Shown one piece after another: positions 24,004 through 34,140 of a stretch of 64,000 nucleotides of DNA. This DNA comes from Acanthosepion esculentum (Eukaryota > Mollusca > Cephalopoda > Sepiida > Sepiidae). The notes beneath the pieces are model-generated. The model searched no databases and was not told where the DNA came from. It worked only from the letters and a program-made list of their open reading frames with translations. Every line of letters starts with the position of its first letter. Positions within the stretch are counted from its first letter, which is position 1. The position numbers were made by a program, and so were the translations under genes. The DNA lies in the NCBI GenBank assembly GCA_964036315.1, contig OZ038485.1, positions 100,951,249 through 101,015,248 of the forward strand, in the 5' to 3' direction.

Positions 24004-24240
24004 TGTATTTAGGCAGCATTTTTTCATTGATGCATGTTTCATTAAATGATATAGACAAGTGTTGTCTATTTATTTTATGCAAATTCTTTTCATATAAGCT
24101 TAATGACATTATTATTAAACGAAGAAAGAATATCACCATATTGATACATATTTTTTAATCCTATCTAAGCTTTCGGCTTACATAAGCCATTATCAAAGAT
24201 GACAATTACAACATATTAAGAAATACACGGACAAAACAGC
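24004..24240 (+). repeat. Interspersed repeat F
   Basis: Begins GTATTTAGGCAGCA, as in the hammerhead-bearing unit at 22.3 kb, and ends in a block CCTATCTAAGCTTTCGGC followed by TTACATAAGCC and TTATCAAAGATGACAATTAC. That block recurs at 27.4 kb. On the minus strand the block reads TTGATAA-hairpin-GAAAGC. Possibly the end region of a Penelope-like or related retroelement; unproven. Confidence 0.6.
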
Positions 24241-24656
24241 GATGATAGTCTGTTTCTGTTTACATGGAAGATTTCCAAACAACCACAAACTTTTGCATAT
24301 AAGACGCTGGAAGCGAAAATCGCACCGCGGCTCATGACGTCACACATGACCACGCGAGAGTGAAAACGAGAAGTATGGGAAGCCGTTGGTATAAACGAAT
24401 GGCTTCTGTTACCAATTATAGGCATTTAAGAATATTTGTGGAGATTTCATAGTTTATTTTGTTCAGATTAGGTTTCAACTGTTTTATGTAAATATAATGT
24501 ATATATATATAAATGTATATAAAAAAATATGTATCAATACTGTGATTGTCTTTCTTCGTTTAATGATAATGTTATTAAGCTTATCAGACGATATGAAAAG
24601 AATTTACATAAAATAAATAGACCACACTTGTCTAAATTATTTAATGAAACATGCAT

Positions 24657-24660
<4 letters not shown>
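24013..24660. repeat. Inverted repeat, about 145-bp arms
   Basis: The arm at about 24018-24160 (TTGATGCATGTTTCATTAAA ... ATTGATACATATTTTTT) is repeated inverted at about 24515-24659 with scattered substitutions. The spacer of about 355 bp includes the repeat F block and a GC-richer stretch with TGACGTCA at 24335-24342. A TA microsatellite follows at 24659-24701. Confidence 0.85.
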
Positions 24661-24705
<45 letters not shown>

Positions 24706-24894
24706 GTGATGGATAAATTGTCTAAATTACGTGAAAATGAAAATAACACTAATATCTCATTTGAACAGATGTAGTTGCCAAAACGACACAAAAATATGTT
24801 GAAATACTAAGGATTAAATTTATCAATAAAATCGCCATTGACTTCAACTCCGGCCTGCAAACGACTTCCGGTAACGTAAACATTGAAAAAATGT

Positions 24895-25135
24895 TATAAA
24901 ATGGATTAAGCCCGACAATTATTTAATATATTTACTTTTTATAAGATATTTTAATAGATACATTTTATTTAAGTAAATGCTCTTTAAAAAAAATAAACAT
25001 TTAGCAGTCTGAATGTTCGAGAAATTTCGTAGAAAATAGGTGCTTCTCCGACAGGAATCGAACCTGTAACCCAATGGGAACCATCATTTGATCTGATCTG
25101 CTGTTAACCATTCATTTTCGTGAGCATATATTATC
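24895..25135 (-). mobile_element. SINE-D copy
   Basis: Read on the minus strand, a tRNA-like B box (AGGTTCGATTCCTG, 25053-25066) is preceded by GTTAACAGCAGATCAG-type anticodon-arm sequence. A body follows with CTACGAAATTTCTCG, a TTTACTTAAAT stretch and CCGACAATTATT-type flank. The same family occurs at 57.8-58.5 kb. Confidence 0.75.
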
Positions 25136-25179
25136 GATTCCTATATAAACTCAAAACAGAATATTGTTAATGACAAATT

Positions 25180-25394
<215 letters not shown>

Positions 25395-25397
<3 letters not shown>

Positions 25398-25605
25398 CTC
25401 CTGCCAAAAATGACTACCCACAATGCACCACTGACCCGTATATATAAATAGCCGAGAAAAATAACAGCACGCGTGGCCCGATGAAACAGCATAAAACAGA
25501 CTGTCGCCTCTAAGTGTTGACTTCTATGTTCACTTTTATATTTACACACGCTCTATCTCTGATATTGAGCACTTTATCCCATAAATATAGCACACTTTAA
25601 GACTA
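25395..25605 (+). mobile_element. Element with a degenerate hammerhead (second family)
   Basis: About 210 bp homologous over its length to the reverse complement of 41190-41405. Shared parts include TACCCACAATGCACCACTGA, AACAGACTGTCGCCTCTAAG and ATTGAGCACTTTATCCC. At the ribozyme position this copy reads CCGATGA and AAAAC instead of CTGACGA and GAAAC, so it is probably inactive. TA microsatellites lie on both sides. Confidence 0.7.
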
Positions 25606-25619
25606 TATATCTTCATATT

Positions 25620-25666
<47 letters not shown>

Positions 25667-25900
25667 AAATGTATATATATATATATGTATATATATAACA
25701 TATTTCTTCTTTTAAAATGACTTCATGTTAATATGTTCTTATTGCTTGAATTATATATACATGTGTGTATGTATATATATATATGTATGCATATATATGT
25801 ATATATATATTTATATATATGTATGTATATTGGTATATATATATTATTGCTATAATTATATATATGTGTGTGTGTGCGCGCGCGCGTCTATGCTCGTGTA
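25620..25900. repeat. TA-rich microsatellites
   Basis: TA run (25622-25662), TATG/TA variants, a later TA block (25740-25865), then TG and CG dinucleotides (25866-25887). Confidence 0.95.
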
Positions 25901-26149
25901 TGTGTGTGTGATTGAGTGTGTGTGAGTGTGCGTGTGGAGAGAGGGAAGGAAAATATATTGAGTCTGTTCAGTACTCAAATTGGTGTTCAGTACTCAAATT
26001 GGTGACCGGGAATTGCAGCTACTGTAATTATCGTAAGAGGCCTATTTTATATTATATATTCCATAAAAGAAACATTCGAAATTCATTTCATTGACCGACC
26101 AATTTCGAAATGCCGTCGGCAAAAATTTATAAAATCTTTCTCTCAAATC
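25901..26149. other. Mostly unclassified; short tandem duplication
   Basis: GTTCAGTACTCAAATTGGT is present twice in tandem (25966-25984 and 25984-26002). The segment 26070-26110 (AACATTCGAAATTCATT, TTGACCGA) resembles 56740-56765. Confidence 0.5.
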
Positions 26150-26640
26150 AATTTTGCATGAAAATTACTTTCTGAAGTTCAGTCGCTGTTAATGGCCTTT
26201 CCAGTATTGACGCGAGTTTCCTTCCTTGCTTTTTGTTTGGGGTAGTGTAGAACGTCAGCATCTTGATAATGTCATTATCCTCTCTTCGATTTAACTGTGC
26301 TACCCATTTTAGTTGTTGACGCTGTTGGAAGTCTGCAAGTGACGTTTCTATTATCTTGTATAGGTCTTTGTCCTTCTGTAACGCCAGTCAACGTGGTCAG
26401 GTGTAGGATTGTCCACGCTGTGACCGGAGATTTTAATCATCGATCTTAGAAAGCGGTTGTATATAGTGGACATTTTAGATAGTTCTGAAAGATTGTGGCG
26501 TTATACATTGTGCACATATGAAAGTTTCCATTTATGAATACAACTCTTATTTTTAAGCTAATGTCTTGGTTTGGTAGCAGCTTGCGTTTTGGGGTGAAAA
26601 AATCCAGACCAAAACCTATCCTATGTTCAGTTTCCTTATC
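26150..26640 (-). mobile_element. LINE-D reverse transcriptase C-terminal fragment
   Basis: Minus-strand frames read LKIRVVFINGNF, then MSTIYNRFLRSMIKI, and later WVAQLNRREDNDIIKMLTF followed by GRKLASILERPLTATELQ. This is the end of a LINE polyprotein of the KIRVFNS / FINRCLRRIL / W-AHI-R type. Frameshifts separate the blocks, and the 5' part is missing. Confidence 0.7.
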
Positions 26641-26674
26641 TCGTATATTAAATTTTAAAAATTATTCTTACACC

Positions 26675-27367
26675 GATTTATTTGAAGTTTTTATACAATA
26701 ACATAATTAAGTGAGCAAAATTTATTTTATAAAGAATTAAGCTGCATAAAATTTATATAATTTTATATTTTTATAAATAAGATTTATTTGAAGTTTTATA
26801 CAATAACAATTAAGTGAGCAATTTTATTTTATAAAGAATTAAGCTGCATAAAATTTATATAATTTTATATTTTTATAAATAAGATTTATTTGAAGTTTTA
26901 TACAATAACAATTAAGTGAGCAATTTTATTTTATAAAGAATTAAGCTGCATAAAATTTATATAATTTTATATTTTTATAAATAAGATTTATTTGAAGTTT
27001 TATACAATAACAATTAAGGGAGCAATTTTATTTTGTAAAGAATTAAGCTGCATAAAATTTATATAATTTTATATTTTTATAAATAAGATTTATTTGAAGT
27101 TTTATACAATAACAATTAAGTGAGCAATTTTATTTTATAAAGAATTAAGCTGCATAAAATTTATATAATTTTATATTTTTATAAATAAGATTTATTTGAA
27201 GTTTTATACAATAACAATTAAGGGAGCAATTTTATTTTATAAAGAATTAAGCTGCATAAAATTTATATAATTTTATATTTTTATAAATAAGATTTATTTG
27301 AAGTTTTATACAATAACAATTAAGTGAGCAATTTTATTTTATAAAGAATTAAGCTGCATAAAATTTA
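26675..27367 (+). repeat. 102-bp satellite, about 6.8 near-identical copies
   Basis: GATTTATTTGAAGTTTTA starts at 26675, 26781, 26883, 26985, 27087, 27189 and 27291. Five intervals are exactly 102 bp; the first is 106 bp and diverged. Copies differ mainly at TGAGC versus GGAGC in an alternating pattern that suggests a dimer stage. AT-rich and noncoding. It ends where repeat F begins. Confidence 0.95.
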
Positions 27368-27510
27368 TACGAAATAAATCACCATATTGATACATGTTTT
27401 AATCCTATCTAAGCTTTCGGCTTACATAAGCCGTTATCAAAGATGACAATTACATTTCAATATATCAAACAATACACGGACGAAACAATACCGATAGTAT
27501 TGACGAAGGA
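27368..27510 (+). repeat. Interspersed repeat F, second copy
   Basis: ATCACCATATTGATACAT, CCTATCTAAGCTTTCGGC, TTACATAAGCC and AAAGATGACAATTACA match 24131-24210. The sequence diverges after AATACACGGACGAAACA. Confidence 0.8.
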
Positions 27511-27880
27511 GATTCTATTTAGTTCATAAGTGTGGAAAAATGTCTTTCTCAAATGTTTCTTTATGTTTACATTTCAGCTCAATTTTTCGCGAATGCACTG
27601 CAGGCCAATCTCTTGGACCACCATAGTAAATTTATTACTTTCGTTAATTTTGCCTCATAAATGGGAATTTTTCTTAGTGTGTTTTTCTCAGTAAATGATA
27701 TGATTGTTGAGCACCAAAAAACACTTTATTGCATTTTCGTCAATGATTCATAGTCGATGATACAGCATATTAAGCAGAGGGGGTGCTGACAAAAATGCCC
27801 ATTTAAAAACAATAGGCCGTCAGCAAATCTTTCAAATATTCAGCTCTTTTCTTAAGTCAAAAAGATTTTTTTCCAAACAG
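27511..27880. other. No feature recognised
   Basis: AT-rich; may hold the 3' end of the neighbouring Tc1-like element, but I find no clear terminal inverted repeat. Confidence 0.5.
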
Positions 27881-27884
27881 TAAT

Positions 27885-28872
27885 CCCTATTTTGAAAGCA
27901 AGTACAAAATCTCAAAGTATGGTGTTAGTAATTCATGTTGGTGCCTTTGGCTCGATATGGCATCGAATGGAAATATCTCCAGATTTTCTCATTTGGATTT
28001 TTTTCACATTCCCTGGGAAATTGGGTGGTTTTCATTGCAGCACTTCTTTCTTCGGTTCCCACCACAATTGTTCAATTAAAATGAAGTCAGGACTTATTGC
28101 TGGCCAGTCATCCAAATGTTGGATATCTTCATCCATAAGAAATCATTCTGTTGCATATGAAATGGTGCAAGGAACACCGTCAGGCTGAAAAATGTCTCCA
28201 TGTTTGTCGTCTGGCAGAAGATTAGACTATAGTCAACGAATAATTTCGTTGTTTAGGTTTCAATCATCTTCTTACCACTTTTCTTTTAGCATTGCTTTTG
28301 ATGCAACCCCACGCCTTTACGTATCCAACATCAAATTCTAATGTCTTTGTGGTGTATCTTGAAGTGTTTTCTTTCTTTTTTTTTTTTCTACCACTGGTCT
28401 ATTTAAATATTCTCTTACGTTAAAATGCAACTATTTTGTATTCAATTACTTTTTGTGCACTTTCCAGCATCTCATGTGAATTTTTTCTTTTTTCCACTTC
28501 AATATTTTATTTGTATGTTTTTGGGGTTAATTATGTTTTTTGTGGGTATACGCCCGTTTAAGTTGTTTTTTTTTCGTAAAACGCTGCATGCCATACCAAC
28601 TGAAACCTTACTGTTAAGACTGCATTCACTCCTCAGTTACGTGGCTGTTAATTGTGCATTGCCCACCTAGTCACTCACAATCTTTCTTTCATCTCTCTTG
28701 TCTAACCTTTGTGGCCTTCAGTTTTTCTTTGCACTTAAAACACTTTCATTAGTATCAAGAGTCTTTTGGATCATTGTTTCTGGAAAATTTCCAGCTGCTT
28801 GGCTATCTTTCGTTGAGCCACCTTCCTCTTTAAATTTACAACCTTCATTTCTCTCTCAGCAGTTTTAGACAT
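27885..28872 (-). pseudogene. Tc1-like transposase pseudogene
   Basis: A cut-and-paste DDE transposase remnant on the minus strand. A start codon at 28872 opens MSKTAEREMKVVNLKRKVAQ, a plausible N-terminal helix-turn-helix. Later blocks are CSVLRKNNLNGRIPTKN, VGYVKAWGCIKSNAKRKVV, then FQPDGVPCT (second catalytic D) and HLDDWPAISPDF with ILIEQLWWEPKKEV (catalytic E), and PPNFPGNVKK. In-frame stops and frameshifts occur throughout, so it is inactive. By my codon count the D and E are 35 residues apart, counting one stop, rather than the usual 34. I find no terminal inverted repeats. Confidence 0.8.
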
Positions 28873-28965
28873 GATTTTATTGTAAAAATCAGCAAGCTAA
28901 TGTTCAATGTTAAAATGACTTGACTTACGCTCATATTAATGCATAAAGCGTGCTTCACATCGTCT

Positions 28966-29312
28966 CCAGACCGCAGCTCAACAGGTATCGAGTTGCATCG
29001 GATCAAGATCCCAAATACATAAAGTTAAATAAAACCACGCTTTCAACACAATGCTGCATCCGTGATGAAACACATTTGTTTACCTTACATTCGAACGTTT
29101 TGTGTATTTTAGCACAACGTTGAAGATTTCAGTTGCAGTTATAAAAAGAAATCGCAAGACACTGACAGATATACAAAAATAACACCCTATCCGGTAGTAA
29201 AAGCTACTGGTGGCGCCAGGGGTGGCAGTACCACCTTAGCCACTGAAACTGTGTTACCTCCCCTAATTAGCGACTGACGAGTGTACGGTATGATACGTTG
29301 TATGTAGAGAAT
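28966..29312. repeat. Repeat G, copy 1
   Basis: From AGACCGCAGCTCAACAGG through ACTGGTGGCGCCAGGGGTGG to GTTGTATGTAGAGAATTA, repeated at 29600-29985 with roughly 85 percent identity by eye. No coding frame. The tail (GTGGCGCCA, CCTTAGCCAC) is GC-richer than its surroundings. Confidence 0.8.
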
Positions 29313-29439
29313 TATTATCTCTTGCCTACATAGAAAAACAAGACTTTTTTATACAATCACTTACATATAAAAATATTTAAGGTTTTTCAGCTAGGCTTAG
29401 AATCAGTCAATTTCTTGAAATATTATAATAATGAGATAT

Positions 29440-29531
29440 TATATATATATATATATATATAATATTTCTTTATTTAGTTTATATTCACACTTATTTCTCT
29501 CTCTATCTCTCCGTCTCTCTCTATCTATCTA

Positions 29532-29598
<67 letters not shown>
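29440..29598. repeat. TA, CT and CTAT microsatellites
   Basis: TA run (29441-29461), CT/CTAT variants (29496-29555) and TA run (29556-29596) separating the two copies of repeat G. Confidence 0.95.
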
Positions 29599-29599
<1 letters not shown>

Positions 29600-29985
29600 T
29601 AAGACCACAGCTCAACAGGCATCGAGTTGGATCTGGTCAAGATCCTGAATAAATAAAGTTAAATAAAACCATGCTTGCAACACAATGCTACATCCGCCGT
29701 GAAACACATCTGTTTACCTTCCATTCGACATCATTAATAACGGTTGCTACGAGCGCCTTGTCTATTTTAACGCAACGTTAAAAATGTCACTTGTAAAAAG
29801 AAAGCGCAAGAGATTGACACGTATACAAAAACAATACCCTGTCCGGTGACAAAAAAAACTTCTGGTGGCGCCATGGGTGGCAGTACCGCCTTAGCCACCG
29901 AAACTGTGTTACCTCTCCTGGTTAGCGGCTGACGAGGACAGAGTATTGCACGTTCTTTCACACGTTGTATGTAGAGAATAGAAGA
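29600..29985. repeat. Repeat G, copy 2
   Basis: Second copy of 28966-29312, with an extra segment near 29735-29760. The 64-codon minus-strand frame (29767-29961) inside is not conserved in copy 1, so it is not a gene. Confidence 0.8.
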
Positions 29986-30399
29986 AACAGTTTCATGACG
30001 TTATCACCTCGGATCTTTCATTGGCCCAATAGTTTTGCGTGACATTTGTTCAGATGTATCTTCAGTTACACAGTGCCTGCAAAAAGGCAACAACTTATTT
30101 TCCAGTCCTCAAGATCCACATACACTACTAATAAAAGCGTACCGATAAACAATCATAACTTCTTAATAACATAAGGATGTATAATTATTTTATGCAGTTA
30201 GCCAAAACAATTTTGCACGTCAGTGTAGTACATCAAGATATATATAATCTATGTCAGTCTTAGTCAATTTGTTCAAAAAAAATTTTCTACATCAGCCAAG
30301 TATAAACGCAAATGAAAAAACAGCATTAAATAAAATATAAAATATTTCAACCAGCTTTTTATCATTTCCCCCCAAGCAAAGTAAGAAAGCCACTAAAAT
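29986..30399. other. No feature recognised
   Basis: AT-rich sequence. Confidence 0.5.
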
Positions 30400-30960
30400 G
30401 CAATAAGTTACTGAGTGTGAGAGAATATGAGAAAAAGAAAACACTATTAAGGAGCAAGAACAATAAAACAGAAATTAAGAAGACAGAAGATAACGATTGA
30501 CATTGCATTTACATTTTTGAAGATCAGCGCTGACTGGAAATCAAGAAGATGGAAGAGTGTTCCACAAACAAGAAGGGTAAGAGAAGAAACTGTTAGCATA
30601 GAACTTACGGTTACGTCTAGCCATTTAAAGTATAAAATGATATGAGTTTATCACTAATCTAGTAATGCGCTTTCTATGTACCATATAGAAAAATTCATCA
30701 CAAAAATTACAATTAAAGTATTTATAGAAAAAGCACAGGAATGCTATGTTACAGTGGTAGGAAATTGACTGAAGCCGAGATGCCATGTCAGGACTAATAA
30801 TATTTCAGATTCATTTTTGTATTTCACCAAGAATCTCTTAAATCATCACAGAAACACCAGACTAGATACGGTATCTATATCTTGCTTTATAAAAGTTTTG
30901 TGTAGAGTATCTATCATATTTATGTCATCTCAAGTCTAAAGGTGACAAAGTCAACAGGGA
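30400..30960 (-). mobile_element. LINE-B C-terminal fragment
   Basis: Minus-strand frames show PDMASRLQSISYHCNIAFLC, FYKYF, KFYANSFF and WNTLPSS blocks. The LINE-B 3' region follows, including the stretch shared with 59.7 kb. Multiple frameshifts. Confidence 0.75.
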
Positions 30961-31417
30961 AGAGATTACTGGTCATATCTAATAACGCTGATCACCTTAT
31001 CTTGAATGAGGCTGATCAATTTTAGATATTATGGTGAATATTGTTTTTTTGTTTTGTAAAAAAGGTATTTTCAAGCCATGTTGCTTAATTTATATCACAG
31101 AATAACAATCTGAGAGTTGCAATAAAAAGAGAAATAAAATCAAAGTTGTACTAGTAAAAAATCATAGTCTTGATTTCTATGTGATTTAGGACTTGAACAT
31201 AGAAACTCAAATTTTTTGAAAATCAATGTTGACTGGAAAGCAAGAAGCTGGAAGAGAGTTCCATAAGCGAGAATTGCGAGAGAAGAAACCCTTACCATAG
31301 AACATATGACTACATCTAGTTATGTGAACTGTAAAATGCTGAGACCTCGCCGCCGATCTAACAGTACGCTTAAATTCATAAAATCTAGGTACCATCAGAA
31401 TAATTACCATGAAAATA

Positions 31418-32291
31418 CGAGGGTCATTCAATAAATAAGGTGAATCTTTCGGTATAAGGACTTCTAATACAGATAAAAGCTTACTCTTTTTTCTTTTTCA
31501 CATGGATTTAATTTCTTTTGCAGATTTAAATAAAACTTTGAGAGTTTTGGCTATTAACAAAGATGGCCGACCAAGAAGCATGCTCCATGATTGAACAGCG
31601 GTCATTTATCAAGTTTTTGGTTGCTGAAAGGTGCAAACCAGTTAAAATTCATAGGAGAATGTCAACTGTGTATGGTGCCACATGTTTCAGCAAAACAAAT
31701 GTCAACAAGTGGGCTAAATTGTTTAAAGAAGGACGGAGCAGTGTTGAGGATGAAGACAGGCCTGGGAGGCCTACAGAAATTAGGTCTCCTGAGGTGATCG
31801 AATCAGTCAAGGAGCTCATTCAGTCTGACAGAAGGGTGACAGTGGATGACATTGCAAGGACTTTGAGCTTATCTGTTGGGACAAACGCAGGGGTCATCAG
31901 TCAGTAGGAGTCATCTTGCATCATGACAACGCATGGCCACACACAGCATCCCAAACGGTGCAGACCATCAACGAGCTGGGCTGGGAACTGCTCCCTCATC
32001 CGTCTTACAGCCCAGACCTTACCCCTTCAGACTTTCACCTGTTTGGTCCCTTGAAAGCGTTCACGAGAGGCACGAAGTTTAAAAGTGACGATGAAGTCAA
32101 ACGTGTTGTAAGCGACTGGCTGAGACATCAGTCCAAAGATTTTTACGCTGAGGGAATACGGAAGCTTGTGCACAGATGGGAAAAGTGTGTGACAGCGCTG
32201 GGAGACTACGTTGAAAAAACAAAAGTAAGCTTCTAACTGTATTAGAAGTACTTATACCGAAAAATTCACCTTATTTATTGAATGATCCTCG
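31418..32291 (+). mobile_element. Mariner element, 874 bp, internally deleted, TA target duplication
   Basis: The terminal inverted repeat GTCATTCAATAAATAAGGTG with TTCGGTATAAG and ACTTCTAATACAG is present at both ends with a few mismatches over about 55 bp. TA duplications lie at 31416-31417 and 32292-32293. Intact mariners are about 1.3 kb, so roughly 400-450 bp is missing, all from the middle of the transposase. It could be mobilised only in trans. Confidence 0.95.
31563..32236 (+). pseudogene. Mariner transposase, internal deletion removing the first catalytic Asp
   Basis: Two open pieces. 31563-31907 (114 codons) has the paired helix-turn-helix region: QRSFIKFLVAERCKPVKI, VNKWAKLFKEGRSS and the linker RPGRPTE. 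31916-32236 (106 codons) has the C-terminal catalytic part: HHDNAWPH carrying the second Asp, and PDLTPSDFHLF carrying the third, with exactly 34 residues between them (DD34D). The start is the first ATG after the left inverted repeat. The deletion junction lies at about 31885-31905, shifts the frame and ends in TAG. The segment that would carry the first Asp is gone. Full-length relatives are about 345 residues; about 215 remain. Confidence 0.93.
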
Positions 32292-32420
32292 TATTTATAA
32301 AAAAGCACACATGGACGTAGGAAATTGACTCGACCCGATATGTCAGTTTCTTTTTTGTATTTTATCAAAATCTATAAATACATAGCAGAATCACCAGATC
32401 ACTCTAACTATAAACCGTTA

Positions 32421-32974
32421 AAACATAATTCGCCAGTACATATCACTTCTTGATTCTAATAAATAACTTATATCTACCATTTGTTATAAAAACTTGAAAC
32501 ATCTAATCAAACTATAACCGATACCTCGGGACCTTAACAACGCTCCTATTTACAATCATATTGTTTATGTATTTATTTGTATGTCCTTTGGGAAATTGTA
32601 TCTGCAATGACTATAATCAAAAAGTAGCATTAAACGCTTACATTGGTCACATAAGCATGACACTATCTCGTAGGTTGTCTTGTCAAATTTAGTGCATTTT
32701 GTGCACAAACAACCAACATAAAACTATTGGCATAAGACAAACACGCAGGGAAAGAATCAAAATACCTGAAGTAATACCGAGCATTAAATAAAATAACAAC
32801 ACAGGAGACAAGATTTGAAATGCACACAGATAATATAATACTCATAAAATATTTAATATTATTTTCCGGAGTTATTACCGTCTGGTTTATCGTTTTACTC
32901 CTTTTTATTTCTCCTTTTAATATATTCACTGCCAGTCGATTCCACAAAGTATCGCTTATCAGCCGTTTTGCAGG
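32421..32974. other. No feature recognised
   Basis: AT-rich. A 94-codon minus-strand frame (32663-32947) shows no domain I recognise and overlaps a plus-strand frame; probably chance. Confidence 0.5.

Positions 32975-33024
<50 letters not shown>
32975..33024. repeat. TA microsatellite
   Basis: 25 TA units abutting the 5' end of SINE-A. Confidence 0.97.
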
Positions 33025-33025
<1 letters not shown>

Positions 33026-33026
<1 letters not shown>

Positions 33027-33400
33027 TTAAATTAAGCAACGTCGATCACCGAAGTTAAGCAACATCGAGCCTGATCAGAACATAGATTGGTGACCGCTTG
33101 GGAATACCTTGTGTTATAAGCTTGGATGTGTGGGTTGTGTAATAGATTAAGGCTCTGAATTGTTAATCGGAGAGCCGAGTTCCAATCCCTGTTAGGTTCG
33201 TTATTTTACTTACCCTTTCGAAATGTATGACTCGACATCTTCTCCCCAAGCTATCAATTAATTTGTAAAAATTGTATCACTAAATCATTACCTCCCAAAA
33301 CAAATTCTTCCAACTTTAAAATGTTTTCTGGCTTTAAATAACCTGAAAAGTGTCGATAATCCGTGAAAAAGCGAATCAACTACAACCAACATTTTAGTGC
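33026..33400 (+). mobile_element. SINE-A: composite 5S rRNA + tRNA SINE
   Basis: 33040-33122 aligns with the 3' two thirds of 5S rRNA: GATCACCGAAGTTAAGCAAC, ATCGAGCCTGATCAG, GGTGACCGCTTGGGAATACC, GTTATAAGCTT. 33125-33205 is tRNA-like: TGTGTAATAGATTAAGG as A box, AGAGCCGAGTTCCAATCCC as B box. The body then has ACTTACC...CTTCTCCCC and the tail GGCTTTAAATAACCTG followed by GATAATCCGTGAAAAA. Both Pol III-type internal promoters are degenerate. Not a functional 5S gene: the 5' third is missing and loops are mutated. Confidence 0.85.
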
Positions 33401-33762
33401 CAGCCTCTGTATTTCGCAGAATCGCTTAAAAATTGAAAGTTGTATGCATTTCAAAGCTATTTACTGACTCATTATGGTATTTATTATTATTATCATTATT
33501 ATTATTATTATTAATAATAATAATAATAACAAAATGAACTCATTGCTACATAAAATGTACTTAAAATGTTAGCTCTTTTTGCCTTATCTATTTTGCTGGC
33601 GAAATGGTATCCTCGGATTGGCCAATTTTAAAGTTTTCGGTAACTCCTTCTCTAAAAAGTTTGGGCGCCATGTATTATGGGTTAAATAGGTTCAGCATTA
33701 ATTTGATTAATTAATTTAAAGTTAGGCGATAGACGGAATAGCTAATTATTAAACCCATTGGC

Positions 33763-33764
<2 letters not shown>
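33401..33764. other. No gene; ATT/AAT microsatellite
   Basis: Contains an ATT run switching to AAT (33480-33529); nothing else recognised. Confidence 0.6.
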
Positions 33765-33835
<71 letters not shown>

Positions 33836-33921
33836 TGTGTGTATGTGTGTGTGTGTGTGTTTGTGTATGTGTGTGAGAGAGAGAGAGAGAAAGATAGAGA
33901 CAGAGAGACAGAGAGTTTCTG

Positions 33922-33981
<60 letters not shown>

Positions 33982-33992
33982 TGAACAGAATG

Positions 33993-34033
<41 letters not shown>

Positions 34034-34069
34034 CAAATTCATATATATCTATGTACACGGTAGATGATG

Positions 34070-34102
<33 letters not shown>

Positions 34103-34140
34103 CATAGATAGATACAAATTCATATATATCTATGTACACG
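33765..34140. repeat. TA, GT, GA, TA and GATA compound microsatellite with duplication
   Basis: GT run (33776-33860), GA, TA (33927-33956), GA (33957-33981), then GATA (33992-34032). A segment ACAAATTCATATATATC with ATGTACACGGTAG plus GATA is duplicated (34033-34060 and 34113-34144). Confidence 0.95.

Larger units (their letters stand above)
31195..32420 (-). mobile_element. LINE-B copy split by a mariner element
   Basis: The right part (32294-32420) reads DISGRVNF...VLFYKY in shifted frames. The left part (31195-31415) continues FHGNYSDGT, then EFKRTVRSAARSQHFT and SRNSRLWNSLPASCFP. The interruption falls between YKY and FHG, at a TA. LINE-B therefore predates the mariner insertion. Confidence 0.85.

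Noticed and set aside
23407..24158. Ser/Leu/Pro-rich frames of 181-206 codons
   Set aside because: Direct translation of the CT/CCCT and TA microsatellites.
33040..33122. A functional 5S rRNA gene
   Set aside because: The 5' third is missing, helices are mutated and it is fused to a tRNA-like SINE; the 42.3-kb copy shows the same fusion.
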